Shown: positions 11,204 to 21,773 of the stretch, piece after piece
Layout: every line of letters starts with the position of its first letter
Numbering within the stretch: the stretch's first letter is position 1
Origin: Stereum hirsutum FP-91666 SS1
Lineage: Eukaryota; Basidiomycota; Agaricomycetes; Russulales; Stereaceae
DNA: 64,000 bases
NCBI RefSeq assembly: GCF_000264905.1
Contig: NW_006763140.1
Location: 1,498,702-1,562,701 of the forward strand
Direction: 5' to 3'
Translations under genes and position numbers: made by a program
Notes under the pieces: generated by a model
Database searches by the model: none
The model's input: the letters and a program-made list of their open reading frames with translations, nothing else
What the model was told of the DNA's origin: nothing

Positions 11204-13369
11204 ATGTCGCTACCTAAAATCCCCACCAATGAAGAATTCTTCGAACGCCTGCGAATCGCGTCGCCAAACGCGTTCGAGCAGGTGTATAAGAACGCGAAGA
11301 AGTTGGAGGATGCTCTGCGAAAAGGTGACCAGGCGAAACTGGAAAAGATGGATTTTAGTACGGAGCCTATGGTGCGTGGTTGTTCTCTGTGACTGTCTTG
11401 GGGCTGGCATATTCTCTGTTGATGATAGTGAGTGCGCGGTGCTGATCATGATGTCGACTTGCTTGCTTGACGTGGTGGTGTGGTCTCCTAGTGTGCGCGA
11501 TGTGGAACGGCGTGTATTGACCCGAGGACTCGTGTGAAAAAGGTGCGCAAATTTTTATATGGTTGATTGTAGTCTTTACTGACCGGGGATGCATGTGGCT
11601 TGAAGGCTTTGGTTTGTTGTAGGTACCATTTACTCCGTTGCCTTCTCATTTGTGGATAATAACGCTGGCGCTCACAGCTCAATGCAAGAGCACCATTTAT
11701 TGCGGAGGGAAGGTGGGTTCTGTTCGACGAGGATCGGACAGTGGTATCAATTTTGACCGCCCTATAGTGCCAAGCGGAAGACTGGAAGACTCCCCTCGTT
11801 CCCAATGCCCTTCCTCATAAAAAATGGTGTGCGAGAAATAAAGTACATCCACGTTCATTGGTCACAACTCCGCCGAAAACAGACACATAGACTCAATCCT
11901 GGTGACGCTCATGGTATCGTTTTAATCAGGTTTTCATGTCTCGTCATGCCGATTTCCGAGCTGTGTTCGAGCAGTTCCCTTGGTCACGCATCGAGTCGGA
12001 TGGTGAGCGTATTCTCGACTGCACACAGCTCTGTTAAATGGTCTTTCACCGACACTGTCGACCTCCGTCTTCAGGCTCCTTCGCTCTCGACCTCTACAAA
12101 GCCCGTCAGTCACTTCTCGGCAGTGACCTATCCTTTGGCTATTGGCGTGTTTCAGGTGGTCCAGAAATCCATGACATGGGCTTCTCCGTGATGCAGCAGC
12201 TCTTCAACGCACCCCCCGAACTCCAACAATATCTCAGCACCGGCGAACCGACGAAAAATTACCCACCCAAACTCAAGCCCGGAGAGAAGCCATACATCCA
12301 TGGCGGCGTCATGCTGGAAGATTCGTGGCCTACGGATGTAGAAGCCTGGCACTTCAAAGACGAAAGCTGGGTGCCGAGGTTGTTCTTTGGTGGCAGTGAT
12401 GCGGCGAACGATGAACCACCTATGAAGCCGAAGCCGGGCCAGGTGAAGGATTGGAAGAGTTGGTATGAGTGGAGAGGGCTAAGCTTACAGTCGCCGGCAG
12501 CGTTGTTGATGGACGCACCGCTTTCGACGTACCATTTGTTGGTGAATATTCTCAAGGTAGCAGACACGGCTGGTGCGGATCCGCAAATGCTAGAGGTTCA
12601 TTATCTCGGGGTGGAGATTGAGATGAACTTCCTTCCTTTGTGGGTGTTCAAGTTCTGAATTCATTCCTGGTGCATCACACTGATGGAAGTTATATCATGT
12701 TAGGTTCTCTGAACTCGCACTCCTCCTTCCGAACACTCATATAGAGTTCACTGTATTCGGAAAGCCAGCCTACGACCTCGTCAAGAGTGCTCGGAAATCG
12801 CACCCATCATCTCTCGCTACTCAAGACATTGTATGGTCGTACAAGGCACCAAAGCGCAGTGGTGGAGGATCCATCAACATACGGTTGTATTCCAAAGAGG
12901 AGTACTGGACCTTCGATGGACTGCAGAGAGGAGATTATAAGGTCCCTGATGCAATCATTGCTACCAACGCGGGTCTTATGAGCTACCCACCTTGGCCTGA
13001 AGCTCAAGGTGTCGCCGCCGGGTACTCATATCCATACTCTTGACTTCATTTCAAGGTTTGATCGGGACACTGACATTTGTTGATTATCCCCTTGATGACA
13101 GACTCGACATTCCCTTCGCCGCCACCGAATACGCTGAACAGTCGATGATCCTGGCTAGCGAGTCTCTTCCACAATTCTTCAAGGATATGATATCACAGAA
13201 CCTGTACGCATCGCCGGAGTTCAAGCAGAACTTGAGTAAGCACGGACAGAGATCTTGTCCTGTGACGGTCAATCCTTTCCATCGGCCTGGCGCTAGGTCT
13301 GGGATTACCAAGTGGGTCATGCCCAATTATTATAACGGGTTCGTCTTGCCCGTTGTGTTAAAGGCTTAG
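11204..13369 (+). CDS. MYND zinc-finger protein with Mss51-like C-terminal domain (copy 1, intact)
   Basis: A predicted 521-residue protein: short acidic/basic N-terminal helix, MYND finger, then a long domain like the C-terminal half of the mitochondrial splicing suppressor Mss51. Exons: 11204-11371, 11492-11542, 11606-11618, 11678-11712, 11768-11842, 11930-12002, 12075-12639, 12704-13021, 13102-13369. The finger reads CARC...VCSQCKSTIYCGGKC...HKKWC, with all zinc ligands only if the 13-nt exon at 11606-11618 is included. The C-terminal region contains DWKSWYEWRGL, HYLGVEIEMNFLPLFSELALLLP and FAATEYAEQSM. No targeting peptide is evident. Mss51 relatives act in mitochondrial gene expression, but these basidiomycete proteins are only similar over the C-terminal domain, so the role is open. 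A paralog lies at 21774. Confidence 0.82.
11606..11618 (+). other. 13-nt microexon encoding third zinc cysteine
   Basis: Flanked by AG (11604-11605) and GTAGGT (11619-). It adds A-L-V-C plus the first base of Ser and restores the frame between the 51-nt and 35-nt exons. The paralog has a 13-nt exon of the same phase at 22149-22161. Without it the MYND finger lacks its third cysteine and the frame is lost. Confidence 0.75.
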
Positions 13370-13527
13370 AGCCATCACGGAAAGTGACATATATAATTGG
13401 TGGGTGAGGGACCCGGAAGTAATCTGCTTTGTATCTTTTCTTGCGTTTTGTAGCTTGCACCTGTGGGACGAGACGTCCATTGCTTGTATCTTGAACTATT
13501 TGTAATACCGAGTACATCTTCCAGTGT

Positions 13528-14292
13528 TGTTCTACACGGCCAGCGGGAATTCTTAGTAAATCGTTAAGACGAACTGTCTGACGGATTCTTGGTTGCCAAG
13601 TCATAAGATATTCTTGGGGTGATCTTAGGAATGTCTCGAGACGACTGGTCGTAAGAATATCTTTCGATTGATCTCGGACAATCCTAAGATCAGTCTTGAG
13701 AACGTCTGAGGTCATCCGCTTCTAAGATTTTCTGGGGATGCCCTGCTCGGCCCGTATCCGGCTTTCGCGCAAGCGACTTGCGAAACTTCACCAAGTCGCA
13801 ATTCCCTTGGAGAGCTCACTGATTCCCTCTGCGTAAGGCCTTTCCAGAGGCCAAAAAAATAAGTGGTGGTTAAGGCAAGGTTCCGGATACACTGCTTGGC
13901 CCTACAAAGCTAACAAACGCGGTAGTATGTGCGTAATGCAACGGAAATGAGGAGAACAAAATATTCTGAACTCAGGACATCAACCAGTACCGTAGCATCT
14001 ATTCCAAAGTCCTTTGGCTCAGTTGGTTACATCGTTGGATTTATTGTGTATGATGCTAGTTCGTTATGCTCTGATGGCAAATTTTTGGAGCTTCTGAAAG
14101 CCGGGTTCCGCCGAAATCCTCATTTTGCACGTTACGGCAGACCCTGAAGTTCTCGCCGTTTCGGTCTAAGACTGATCGTCCTCGGAACGTCTTGGTTGCC
14201 AAGTCATAAGATTATCTTTGGGCAGTCTTGAGAACATCTCGAGACAGTTTGACCTCTGACTGTCAGGGTTAACGGGGCGGCCGTGTAGAACA
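13528..14292. repeat. possible small element bounded by 14-bp inverted repeats
   Basis: TGTTCTACACGGCC at 13528-13541 recurs as its exact reverse complement at 14279-14292. The 765-bp interval holds two direct copies of a CTTGG-loop-CCAAG hairpin segment about 600 bp apart, followed in both by related TCTTGAGAAC(G/A)TCT text. No clear target-site duplication and no coding capacity. Either a decayed non-autonomous element or an older duplicated spacer. Confidence 0.4.
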
Positions 14293-14644
14293 TCTGTGCA
14301 GGAGACGTTGTTGCCACATCTGGTGCCACACGTCACCGTGTGGTTCAACTTGTTGGCGCCAATTGCCCGGTCACTTCAAGCTGCCTCCGCTCGCATCTCT
14401 CTCGTCTCTTCACCTTCTCAAGACAAGACCATTGGCCACAGAGAATTATCTACATAATTCTTGTCTTGAATATTTCCCTCTTGCTTCAGGTAAGTAAGAA
14501 GAAACGTCATCGTTTTGCATCTTTCTCCGCTGATATTCATCATAAAGTTGTCTCGACAGCGCCGTGAAGAGTGACCTCACTTCAATCTAGCCCGCTGGTC
14601 CTCGATGCCGCTCTCAATCAGCGAGACATTGTTTCTTACGGAAT

Positions 14645-14655
14645 TATATATAAAA
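14645..14655 (+). promoter_or_regulatory. TATA box of kinase gene
   Basis: TATATATAAAA lies 100 bp upstream of the ATG at 14755 and is a strong match to a TATA element. Confidence 0.6.
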
Positions 14656-14754
14656 CCTCTACCTGAAGCACAGAAACCCTAGTTCACTCGTTTCTCCCTC
14701 AAGCTCGAACCTTTGGACGACTTACGACATATCTATCTCTACTCTGTCTTGAAG

Positions 14755-17700
14755 ATGTCTAACGTCACTTCCAACAATTCTACTTTCAGCTCCTTTGCTG
14801 AAACTTTTAAGAATGGCGCTGTGACCATGAAGAATCGCTTCAGTGGCGCTCTTACTTTTGCCAAGGCCGAGTCCGCTTCCGATGTGCCAGTTACGAAGCC
14901 GTGGCATCCAAGGTGAGTTGGTGTCCTTGAATAATTGTATTGTATTAAAGTTAAACCTATTATATATTCTCCAGCTCGGCTTCCACACCTCAAGTCCCTC
15001 CTGGTATCCAGGTACCCAAGCATTTGCAGCGCCAACAAGCCGTCCGCAAGGTCCGACGAGTCCCACCACCCAGAATTCCTGTCGAGCTCGAAGAGGCTCA
15101 CTCAAATTCTACGCCCATCAAATCATCTACTCCTGCTTCTGAAATCACCGGCTCGGAGTTCGTTGTCGTCAGCCGCAAGTGCTCCGTCCAACGTAGAGAC
15201 CCACCTCCACCATATTTCCGCGTCCCACGACCAGTCCGGTCTCCACAGGTCTCTGAGAAGATCGACGCACCCTCGACGTCTTCTATCCCTCCTCCTACCT
15301 ATGAGGACTGCCTCACTCTCACTTTGCGTGAATCTCCCGTTGCCAAGGCCATCAACGGTCTCAAAGCGAACAGGGTTATTGGACATGGCGCCTTTTCGAA
15401 GGTTTACGATGCGGAGATTGGGACGACAGGAAAACACATGGCGGTCAAGTTGTTGGATAAGGCGAAGATTATGAATGAGTTTGGAGAGCCTGGACTGGAG
15501 ACCATTATGCAGGAGCAGGCAATACTGAGGAAGATCGCTGAGCTCGAGATTGAAGGGTGCGCAAAACTTTTGCTAAGCGCTCATGATGAACAATTTGCTA
15601 TTGTGGGGACTGTAAGTAAAATCCATCCCTCTTGTACTTTACTATGACAATGACGGCTGACACTTTGGACAGGAATGTTGCCCGCTTGGGGACATTTCGA
15701 AAGAACTTAAACGCTCGGGGCGATTGCCTGAACGCTTTGCATCTTATATATTTGCTAGCGTGGTATGTGTTAGGCGTGATTGTTGTACTTTGCACGTACT
15801 AACCTCTTGACTCTGCAGGCACTTACACTTGAAAAGTTAGCGGCCAACAATATCGTCCATCGTGACATGAAACCACATAACGTCGTCTGGGCCAACGATG
15901 GCAAGCCCAAAATCATCGACTTCGGTCTTGCTGCCATACACGGCGGCGGAGGCTACTTTCCGGACACCCCAAACAGGAAACTGCACGGAATACTACACAT
16001 AATGGCATAGGATTAGGTTCCGAGATACATGTATATAATATTGAACATATCCTGGATGTTAATCGATTCTTTGTGTTAGGGTTTACGACCGGGATTGGGT
16101 AAAGGAGCTCAGATGAATGAAATACAGCGTATGGCAGAAAATAAAAATAGCTGATGCCGAACAGGATACCGCAGTCATTCCGGAACTTTGCGTTCCGAGG
16201 CCGGTATAGGACCCACGGAAGCGTTTGTCTGGAAAGGTCGGAATTCAATACGACACTTTATAAACAGCAGACACGGTAGTTTTCGTTGGGTCGATGCCGA
16301 AGATAAAATCAGGCCAATGAAATATTTTTTGTTCAGAAACAGGACAAGGGGATAGCAGATCTTTTATCTTGCGCATGCGGAACTTAATACCGATTGTTTT
16401 GTTACCGTATTTGGTTGAGTACACGCAAAGAAAAAAGAATACAGCAGACGAAAAATTTGAAACAGGATCCACTGTAAATAAAGATCAGCATTCACTAAAC
16501 TGATCGCCCGCTCATTTTTGGCTCTGGCGATGAGCGGGCATTCAATTCAGTGAATGCTGAACTTTATACACAGCAGCCGCTACACAAAGGATTCCGTCGA
16601 GGCTGTAATTTTTTGCTTTGTGTATCCAAAACCAAATGCGGACAATGATCAAACAGAAATGGATCGAGGATTCCCCAAACGAAAGGTTCCCTTTCCCCCT
16701 CTTTCAATACAAGGCATAATGTTTCGTGCCAGCCATGCTTTATCTTCGGCATCGGCTTGATAAAATATATTGCCCCAGCCGAATATAAAGTACCGGATTC
16801 AGTTCCGGCCCCTCCAGATAAATTCCTTTGTGCGTCCTATACCGGCATCGGAACGTAAAGTTCCGGAACGAGGGTAGTATCCCGTTCCGCATCGACCATC
16901 TTTGTTCTTCACCAGACTCTGTATTTCATACATCTGAGCTCCTTTATCGAATCCCAATCGCAAACCCGAACTCAAAGAATTGATTACCATTCAGGGTATG
17001 CTCAGTATTATATACATGTATCTCGGAACCCTACTCTATGCCATTATTTACAGTATTCCGTTCTGTTTCCTGTTTGGGACGTCCGGAAAGTAGCCTCCGC
17101 CGCCGTGATAGCCGATGGACCACTCACCGAAAATTGTGGCACAGAGGCATATTTGGCCCCAGAGGTCGCACGCAGGGAGAATTATGGACCCGAAGTTGAC
17201 GAGTGGTCGTGGGAGGTTGCTCACTTCGAGATGGTCACCGGCGTGGTAAGCAATACCTTTCTAGGCTTACATGTAGCGAGCTAAGTATGCTGCTGTACAC
17301 AGTTACCTTTCGGACACCTTGGTGCGGCGGCGGCCAAAGAGCCATTGAATATCTTACCGTTTCATCGATTGAGCGAGGACGCTGAAGACTATTTCCGCAA
17401 GGTGAGCACGAGCACTCTGACATCTCTAACCATATACGGTTATTCAATATTCTTCCCGCAGGTTCTTGACAAGAACAGGGAGACTCGAATGGCTTGGAGA
17501 GAGGCCAGAAACCACCCTTATATCAAGAAGATGGTCGCCGATATCTCGAATGGAAGAATCACTACCCCACCCTTCGTACCCATCCAGCCAGCCGCAGTGT
17601 CATTGGGCTTCGTATTCACGATCCCTTCCGGTTCAGCTTACGCTCCCGGTCAAGACCCGCACCCAGACTTCTCCTACCAGGCGCCGGATTTGTATACCCC

Positions 17701-17941
17701 TACCATCTCCACGACGTCTTTCGCCGCTAAGTTAGCTATCGGCAAACGCTCCGCGTCGACTTTTCTCTCGAAAACCCTTACCAAAGGCCCTGACTCGCCG
17801 CTTCAAACTTTGCCCACAGTGGCAACCCCAACAACTGGCACCTCGATGTCACAGTCCGTAAAGACCTCTTCGATGGATCCTTCGAAACCTGTACCGAAAT
17901 GTGATTGTGAAGATAAGAGGGTGGCTGAACAGGAGAAATAA
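14755..17941 (+). pseudogene. Ser/Thr protein kinase gene split by a foldback element
   Basis: A protein kinase with a long N-terminal Pro/Ser-rich leader. Exons: 14755-14912, 14975-15611, 15673-15762, then 15819-15938 continued at 17111-17245, 17303-17401 and 17462-17941. Kinase motifs are all present: glycine loop GHGAFSKV, VAIK-type lysine in MAVKLLDK, catalytic loop NIVHRDMKPHNVV, metal-binding IIDFGLAA, then after the insertion NCGTEAYLAPEV (APE) and VDEWSWEVAHFEMVTG. A 1,169-bp element sits between DFG and APE. As it stands, translation would run into the element and stop near 16009, giving a kinase without APE and the C-lobe. The flanking halves are otherwise free of stops, so the insertion looks recent. 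The tail (KCDCEDKRVAEQEK) is Ser/Thr-rich before it. Confidence 0.85.
15939..17107. mobile_element. 1,169-bp foldback (long inverted repeat) transposable element with ATA target duplication
   Basis: The whole element is one imperfect palindrome: about 585-bp arms centred near 16523. The outer ends are CACGGCGGCGGAGGC and its reverse complement; the first 27 bases match and I count 13 mismatches in the outer 110. ATA precedes the left end (15936-15938) and follows the right end (17108-17110), a 3-bp target-site duplication. Homology of the arms continues inward (for example AAAGGAGCTCAGATG in both) to a central hairpin at about 16483-16558. CAC-starting termini with 3-bp duplications are seen in the CACTA/CMC superfamily, which I suggest but cannot prove. 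It has no transposase and must be non-autonomous. The arms hold only small open frames (e.g. minus strand 16799-16990) of unknown meaning. Confidence 0.88.
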
Positions 17942-18163
17942 CGCGGGCGTCATCGCCCTCTAGGAACTCATTCAATAATTGTTGTATACTGTTTTTTACT
18001 CTGTTTTTCCTGGGATTTTGGGGATTTTTTCTTAAATATTCATACCCCTATAATATTCGTTCTGGCGATGTCGGATTTGGTATCCTCATCGTAGAAAAAC
18101 TAATCTATACGATTGACATTAGCCTGTTCAGCTCCTATTCAAACATCCCAAAATACAACACCA

Positions 18164-19207
18164 TCAAACACCTCGCACATCGTCACCAGCAGGGTCTTCC
18201 ACAACTTCCTCGGGATGTCTACGGCGCCATTCTGCGAGCCCTTGCTCGAAGGGCCGTTCGTCTACACCCTTGCGTACAAGAACAAATGTGATGCCTAGAA
18301 ACGATCCGTAAGCACGTATAGTCAAGATTGGCTGGTACCAAGTATGTTTCGAGCAACGGATATCGGACGAGGAAAAATCAGCTCACCCAGTGACTCGACC
18401 TCGCTATTCCGGTGCTCGTCGTCAAAGAAGAGCTGATCGAGATGTTAGCAAAATGTCACCACATATCAGAGTTTGGAGTACCATTTCGGAGTATGGAATC
18501 TTCGTCTTCTTATGCAACTGCTTGAAGTGTGTGATCTTGGACCCTATATGCACGCCCCCTCGTTCAGTAAGTGATGGCACTTGACGCTTGCAGGACCCGT
18601 TATACATACCGGGATAAATCTCATTCTGGTCAAAGAAATCGGCTGCGCGCGTTGGAACGCCGTTTTTGTCGCCTTTCTTTGGAGGTACAAGTAGAAGATT
18701 CAAAGCACTTGATGCACTAGACGGCAGTCGATTCCTATTGTATCAAGATGGTGGATTGTTTAGATGCACACGTCCAGGAACGTACAGATCTGGGGCAGAT
18801 GTCCTTGAACAAGATGCAACAATGACGCCTGATGCTCGTAGTCGGTGGAGAACGTGCGGTACCTGAGGATAGAACGAGACCTCTTGGCCATATCTAGGTT
18901 GTGATATCGATCGTGAGGCCTGCCTGCCAGTGTGTGGCCCAACGGGCAAGGGCTTACCTATCGACGACTTTGTTCAATTCCTGACCATTACGCTTGAGAG
19001 GCGCTATATAAGCGTAGATGTAGTCAACACAGAGAATGCAGCATGAGAAGCGACTGTATATTCACCATCTACGTGGGTATCTATCCACAGCGGCCAGAGG
19101 GTGTAGCTGTGATGGTGTGAGAGGGCTCTGAGTTGGGTTAAGAGGCGCTGAATGGAGGCCACTCACTCTAGATCAAAGGCGACAAGCTTAGGTAGTCTGC
19201 TGGACAT
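18164..19207 (-). CDS. magnesium-dependent phosphatase-1 (MDP-1), HAD superfamily
   Basis: A small HAD-superfamily phosphatase of the MDP-1 family, which uses Mg2+ and an aspartyl-phosphate intermediate; known members dephosphorylate phosphotyrosine or sugar/glycated substrates. Eight small exons read from 19207 to 18164. The start gives MSSRLPKLVAFDLDYTLWPLW: the DxDxT nucleophile motif is FDLDYT, its second Asp codon being split by the first intron (GA/C). Later motifs: VASCSRTSAP (Ser of motif II), the lysine-bearing segment GSKITHFKQLHKKTKIPYSEM, and LFFDDEHRN (acidic metal-binding motif IV). The end is GITFVLVRKGVDERPFEQGLAEWRRRHPEE, as in the family. Cytosolic, no signal. No defect seen. 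Confidence 0.9.
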
Positions 19208-19556
19208 TGTATTGTCTAGGATATACTTATGGACGACTCGTAATGTATGGAAGGGAAAGAAAACCTGTCGCTGATTGGGCGGAGTCCGAGTCACAAAGGT
19301 GGCAGGTGCATCGTGTGGCGTCCAATGACGGCCGCCGTTGTCCAATGTGGCCCTATTCCTCTCCCGCGCGAGGCAGAGAAAGCTTGCATCGGACCACCTT
19401 TCACTGCCGTTCATGCCCATGGACTCATGTAAAGCAACAGGTTGCAATTGTCTCTCGCGCAGAACTCTGAACAATTGTATTGAGATCCTGACGATACGTC
19501 CTCTCCGTATGTTTACTTTGAAGAGTACGTAGCAATCACTTAGTCGACGACAGCTT
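19208..19556. other. intergenic between two minus-strand genes
   Basis: Promoter of the MDP-1 gene and 3' flank of the GH28 gene. No distinct element recognised. Confidence 0.4.
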
Positions 19557-21484
19557 CTACGTCGTAGTGCAGTTACCGAAGAGCGACGCAGCGTTTCCCG
19601 TAACATTGTCGTTTTGACAAGTATATGTGGCGTCCCCTTCTGAAGACGGAGGCCTAAATCGTCCGTAGAAGAAAGCCGACGGTCACGTTCCGTTAGATGC
19701 GATATATGGTGGCAGAAATTAAGCACATTACTATTACTCACGCAAGCGAGATGTCATTGACGTTGATATCGCTACACCGGCTGTCAGGAGAGCAGCTGAG
19801 GGAGGCTACGGTGGAGTCTTCAGCTCCAGATGAGGTACCGGTGATACTAAGTGGAATCACAGTCAGTGTCAGATATGTGTAGTGAGAGATAGTCTCGGGA
19901 CGAACTTGTTGAACCAGACATCCTGAATGAACGTGTTGGAGGGGTTCGCGGCACACTCATCTTCATCGGTCATGTAGCACTGCGAGACAAGTTCAGAACG
20001 ATCAGCGAGGGCAGTGTAAACACCGGGAGGATACTGGCTGACCTGGTCGATGATGATAGGATTGTCGACATTGGTCTCGAAGAACAGCTCGAAGGTGATG
20101 TTCTTGACGATACCGCCACCGACGCCAGCACCAGCCCAAGCCTTGATGCGTGCACCGTTTTGTGCGTTGGACATCGTCACGTTGCTAGGGATAGAAGGAA
20201 TATCCAGAGTGAGTCTGTGCATGGACAAGCGATATTTGAGTGGACGTACGTGGCGGTCACATTCTCGACGATATCGAAAAATTGGGGATATTGTCCGAGG
20301 CTTCCAACGCTAATTCCATGCTGATTATAGTCAGGCCCCTATACAGAAGGGGAGGACGAGAGGACGGACATACCGAGCCATTGCAGACCAAGTTTGCCAC
20401 GATCATATTGGTAGAATCTATACGCCCAGCCCAGGTCAGTGTGCCATCCGAGGCAAGGTGTAAGAGGAGTACTCACTTGGTTTCCATGAGACACAGTCGT
20501 CACCGTTGTTGATGTTAGAATTAAGGATAGAGACGCTGTCGCTCCGGTAAATGTCCCAACCATCGGTATTCTTTGCTTCCACAGAGGAAGTGGAAACAGC
20601 CTCGATTGTGAGGCCGTCGTAGACAATGTTCTGGCTGGTGTGAACCTTTATTTTGGATTAGTATGTAATGTATTCGAGCTGCAAGGATAGAGGCGCGAAT
20701 AACATACAAGGTTGAACCAATCGGGACTGTTGAGCTCAGTGATGTCTTGGACCGTGACATTTGTGGCCTCGTAGATGGTCAAGATGATCGGGCGAACCAG
20801 CGAGGAGTTGCTCGCACTACCGAGTGATGAGCTGGCTGATCGAATGAGACGAGAAGATACTCTGCGGACTCACAAGGCATCGTACCAGGCCTGTTATAGT
20901 GAATAAACAGTGTTGTCAATAAATGGCTCTGACAATAAATTACTCTGACCAAGGGCTTGCCTGGCCACTGCCATCAATGGTGCCTCCGCCGTCAAACAAA
21001 ATATTCTCTCCAGAAAGGATCCAAAATGTGGTAGAGTTTTGAAAGTCGAAGAAGAATGCTGTCTAGTGATCAACATGTGAGCCTCAGGACATTCAGAGTT
21101 AAGACGTCGAGAGAACGTACTCCAGCCCAAAAGTCGATGTCGTCCACGAACTTGATAGTTCCTTCCAGGCTCTTCAGGCGCGTTCAGACCGTACCAGAAC
21201 CCGCAAATAATTAGGAAACGTACAATATGCGTGTTGACGACGTCAGTCATGTTCATGGGCGATGCAATGCTTAATGTCGTATCCGCCGGAACAACGACGG
21301 TGTCACAAGTCTGAGCTGCAGTTATGAACGCAGGTCCATCGTCGCCCCCACTTGCAGTGAGTGTACAAGCCTCCTTAGATTGACGAGCAACTTGAAGAGG
21401 AGCTTTGTTGGGCCTCAGAGATCTGGCACCCACCGTCTCCTGAAGGGCGAATATAGCGACAACAGCGATGCCTAGAGAATGCAT
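19557..21484 (-). CDS. secreted glycoside hydrolase family 28 enzyme (exo-polygalacturonase-like)
   Basis: A secreted pectin-degrading enzyme with the right-handed beta-helix of GH28. The start at 21484 gives a signal peptide ([20 protein letters not shown]). After many small introns the four GH28 signatures appear in order: NTDGWD, then GDDCVS (catalytic Asp residues), [11 protein letters not shown] (catalytic His) and RIKAW (substrate-binding Arg/Lys). Several NxS/T sites fit secretion. The exact C-terminal exons read [19 protein letters not shown], then [20 protein letters not shown] and finally FGNCTTT, stop at 19557-19559; paired cysteines there fit the conserved C-terminal disulfides. 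The GSHG form and overall spacing fit exo-acting members better than endo, but that is an inference. It hydrolyses alpha-1,4-galacturonan outside the cell. Confidence 0.88.
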
Positions 21485-21773
21485 GACAGTCGGTCACTGA
21501 AGGGGCGTTTGAACCTTTCATTTGTTCGTATTTATGGACAGAGGGTCGTGAAGATGAACGCGAGCCGCGGACCGCTTGCGAACGATTGAAACGCGGTCAG
21601 CTGCAATAAATACACCCGAAACTGGTCAAGTGACCGCGTGACCGCGTCGCGTTCGATGGCGTCGGTGCTTTTCTTTCCTTGTCTTCCTTCCTATCGACGG
21701 TGAACCGCGTTGACCGTCAACACCTGTCCGTATTTCTTCAACAACATAGCCGTCACCTGCTCTTTCACATAAG
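21485..21773. promoter_or_regulatory. divergent promoter of GH28 and MYND copy 2 genes
   Basis: A 289-bp shared upstream region. On the minus strand CATAAATA (21528-21535) is a weak TATA-like match for the GH28 gene. Repeated GACCGCGT words occur near 21630-21650. Confidence 0.4.

Larger units (their letters stand above)
13370..14754. other. repeat-bearing spacer
   Basis: About 1.4 kb with no gene. It contains a 14-bp perfect inverted repeat (13528-13541 and 14279-14292) and, inside it, a directly repeated segment beginning CTTGGTTGCCAAGTCATAAG (near 13592 and near 14189). A tRNA-like A box and a poor B box lie at 14015-14026 and 14058-14068. The right part is the kinase promoter with a TATA box. 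Confidence 0.5.

Noticed and set aside
15939..17107. Insertion read as a large intron of the kinase
   Set aside because: It lacks GT-AG ends at the needed points, is palindromic and has a 3-bp duplication, all signs of a transposon.
19009..19016. TATATAAG-like motif
   Set aside because: Lies within an intron of the MDP-1 gene and not before any start.
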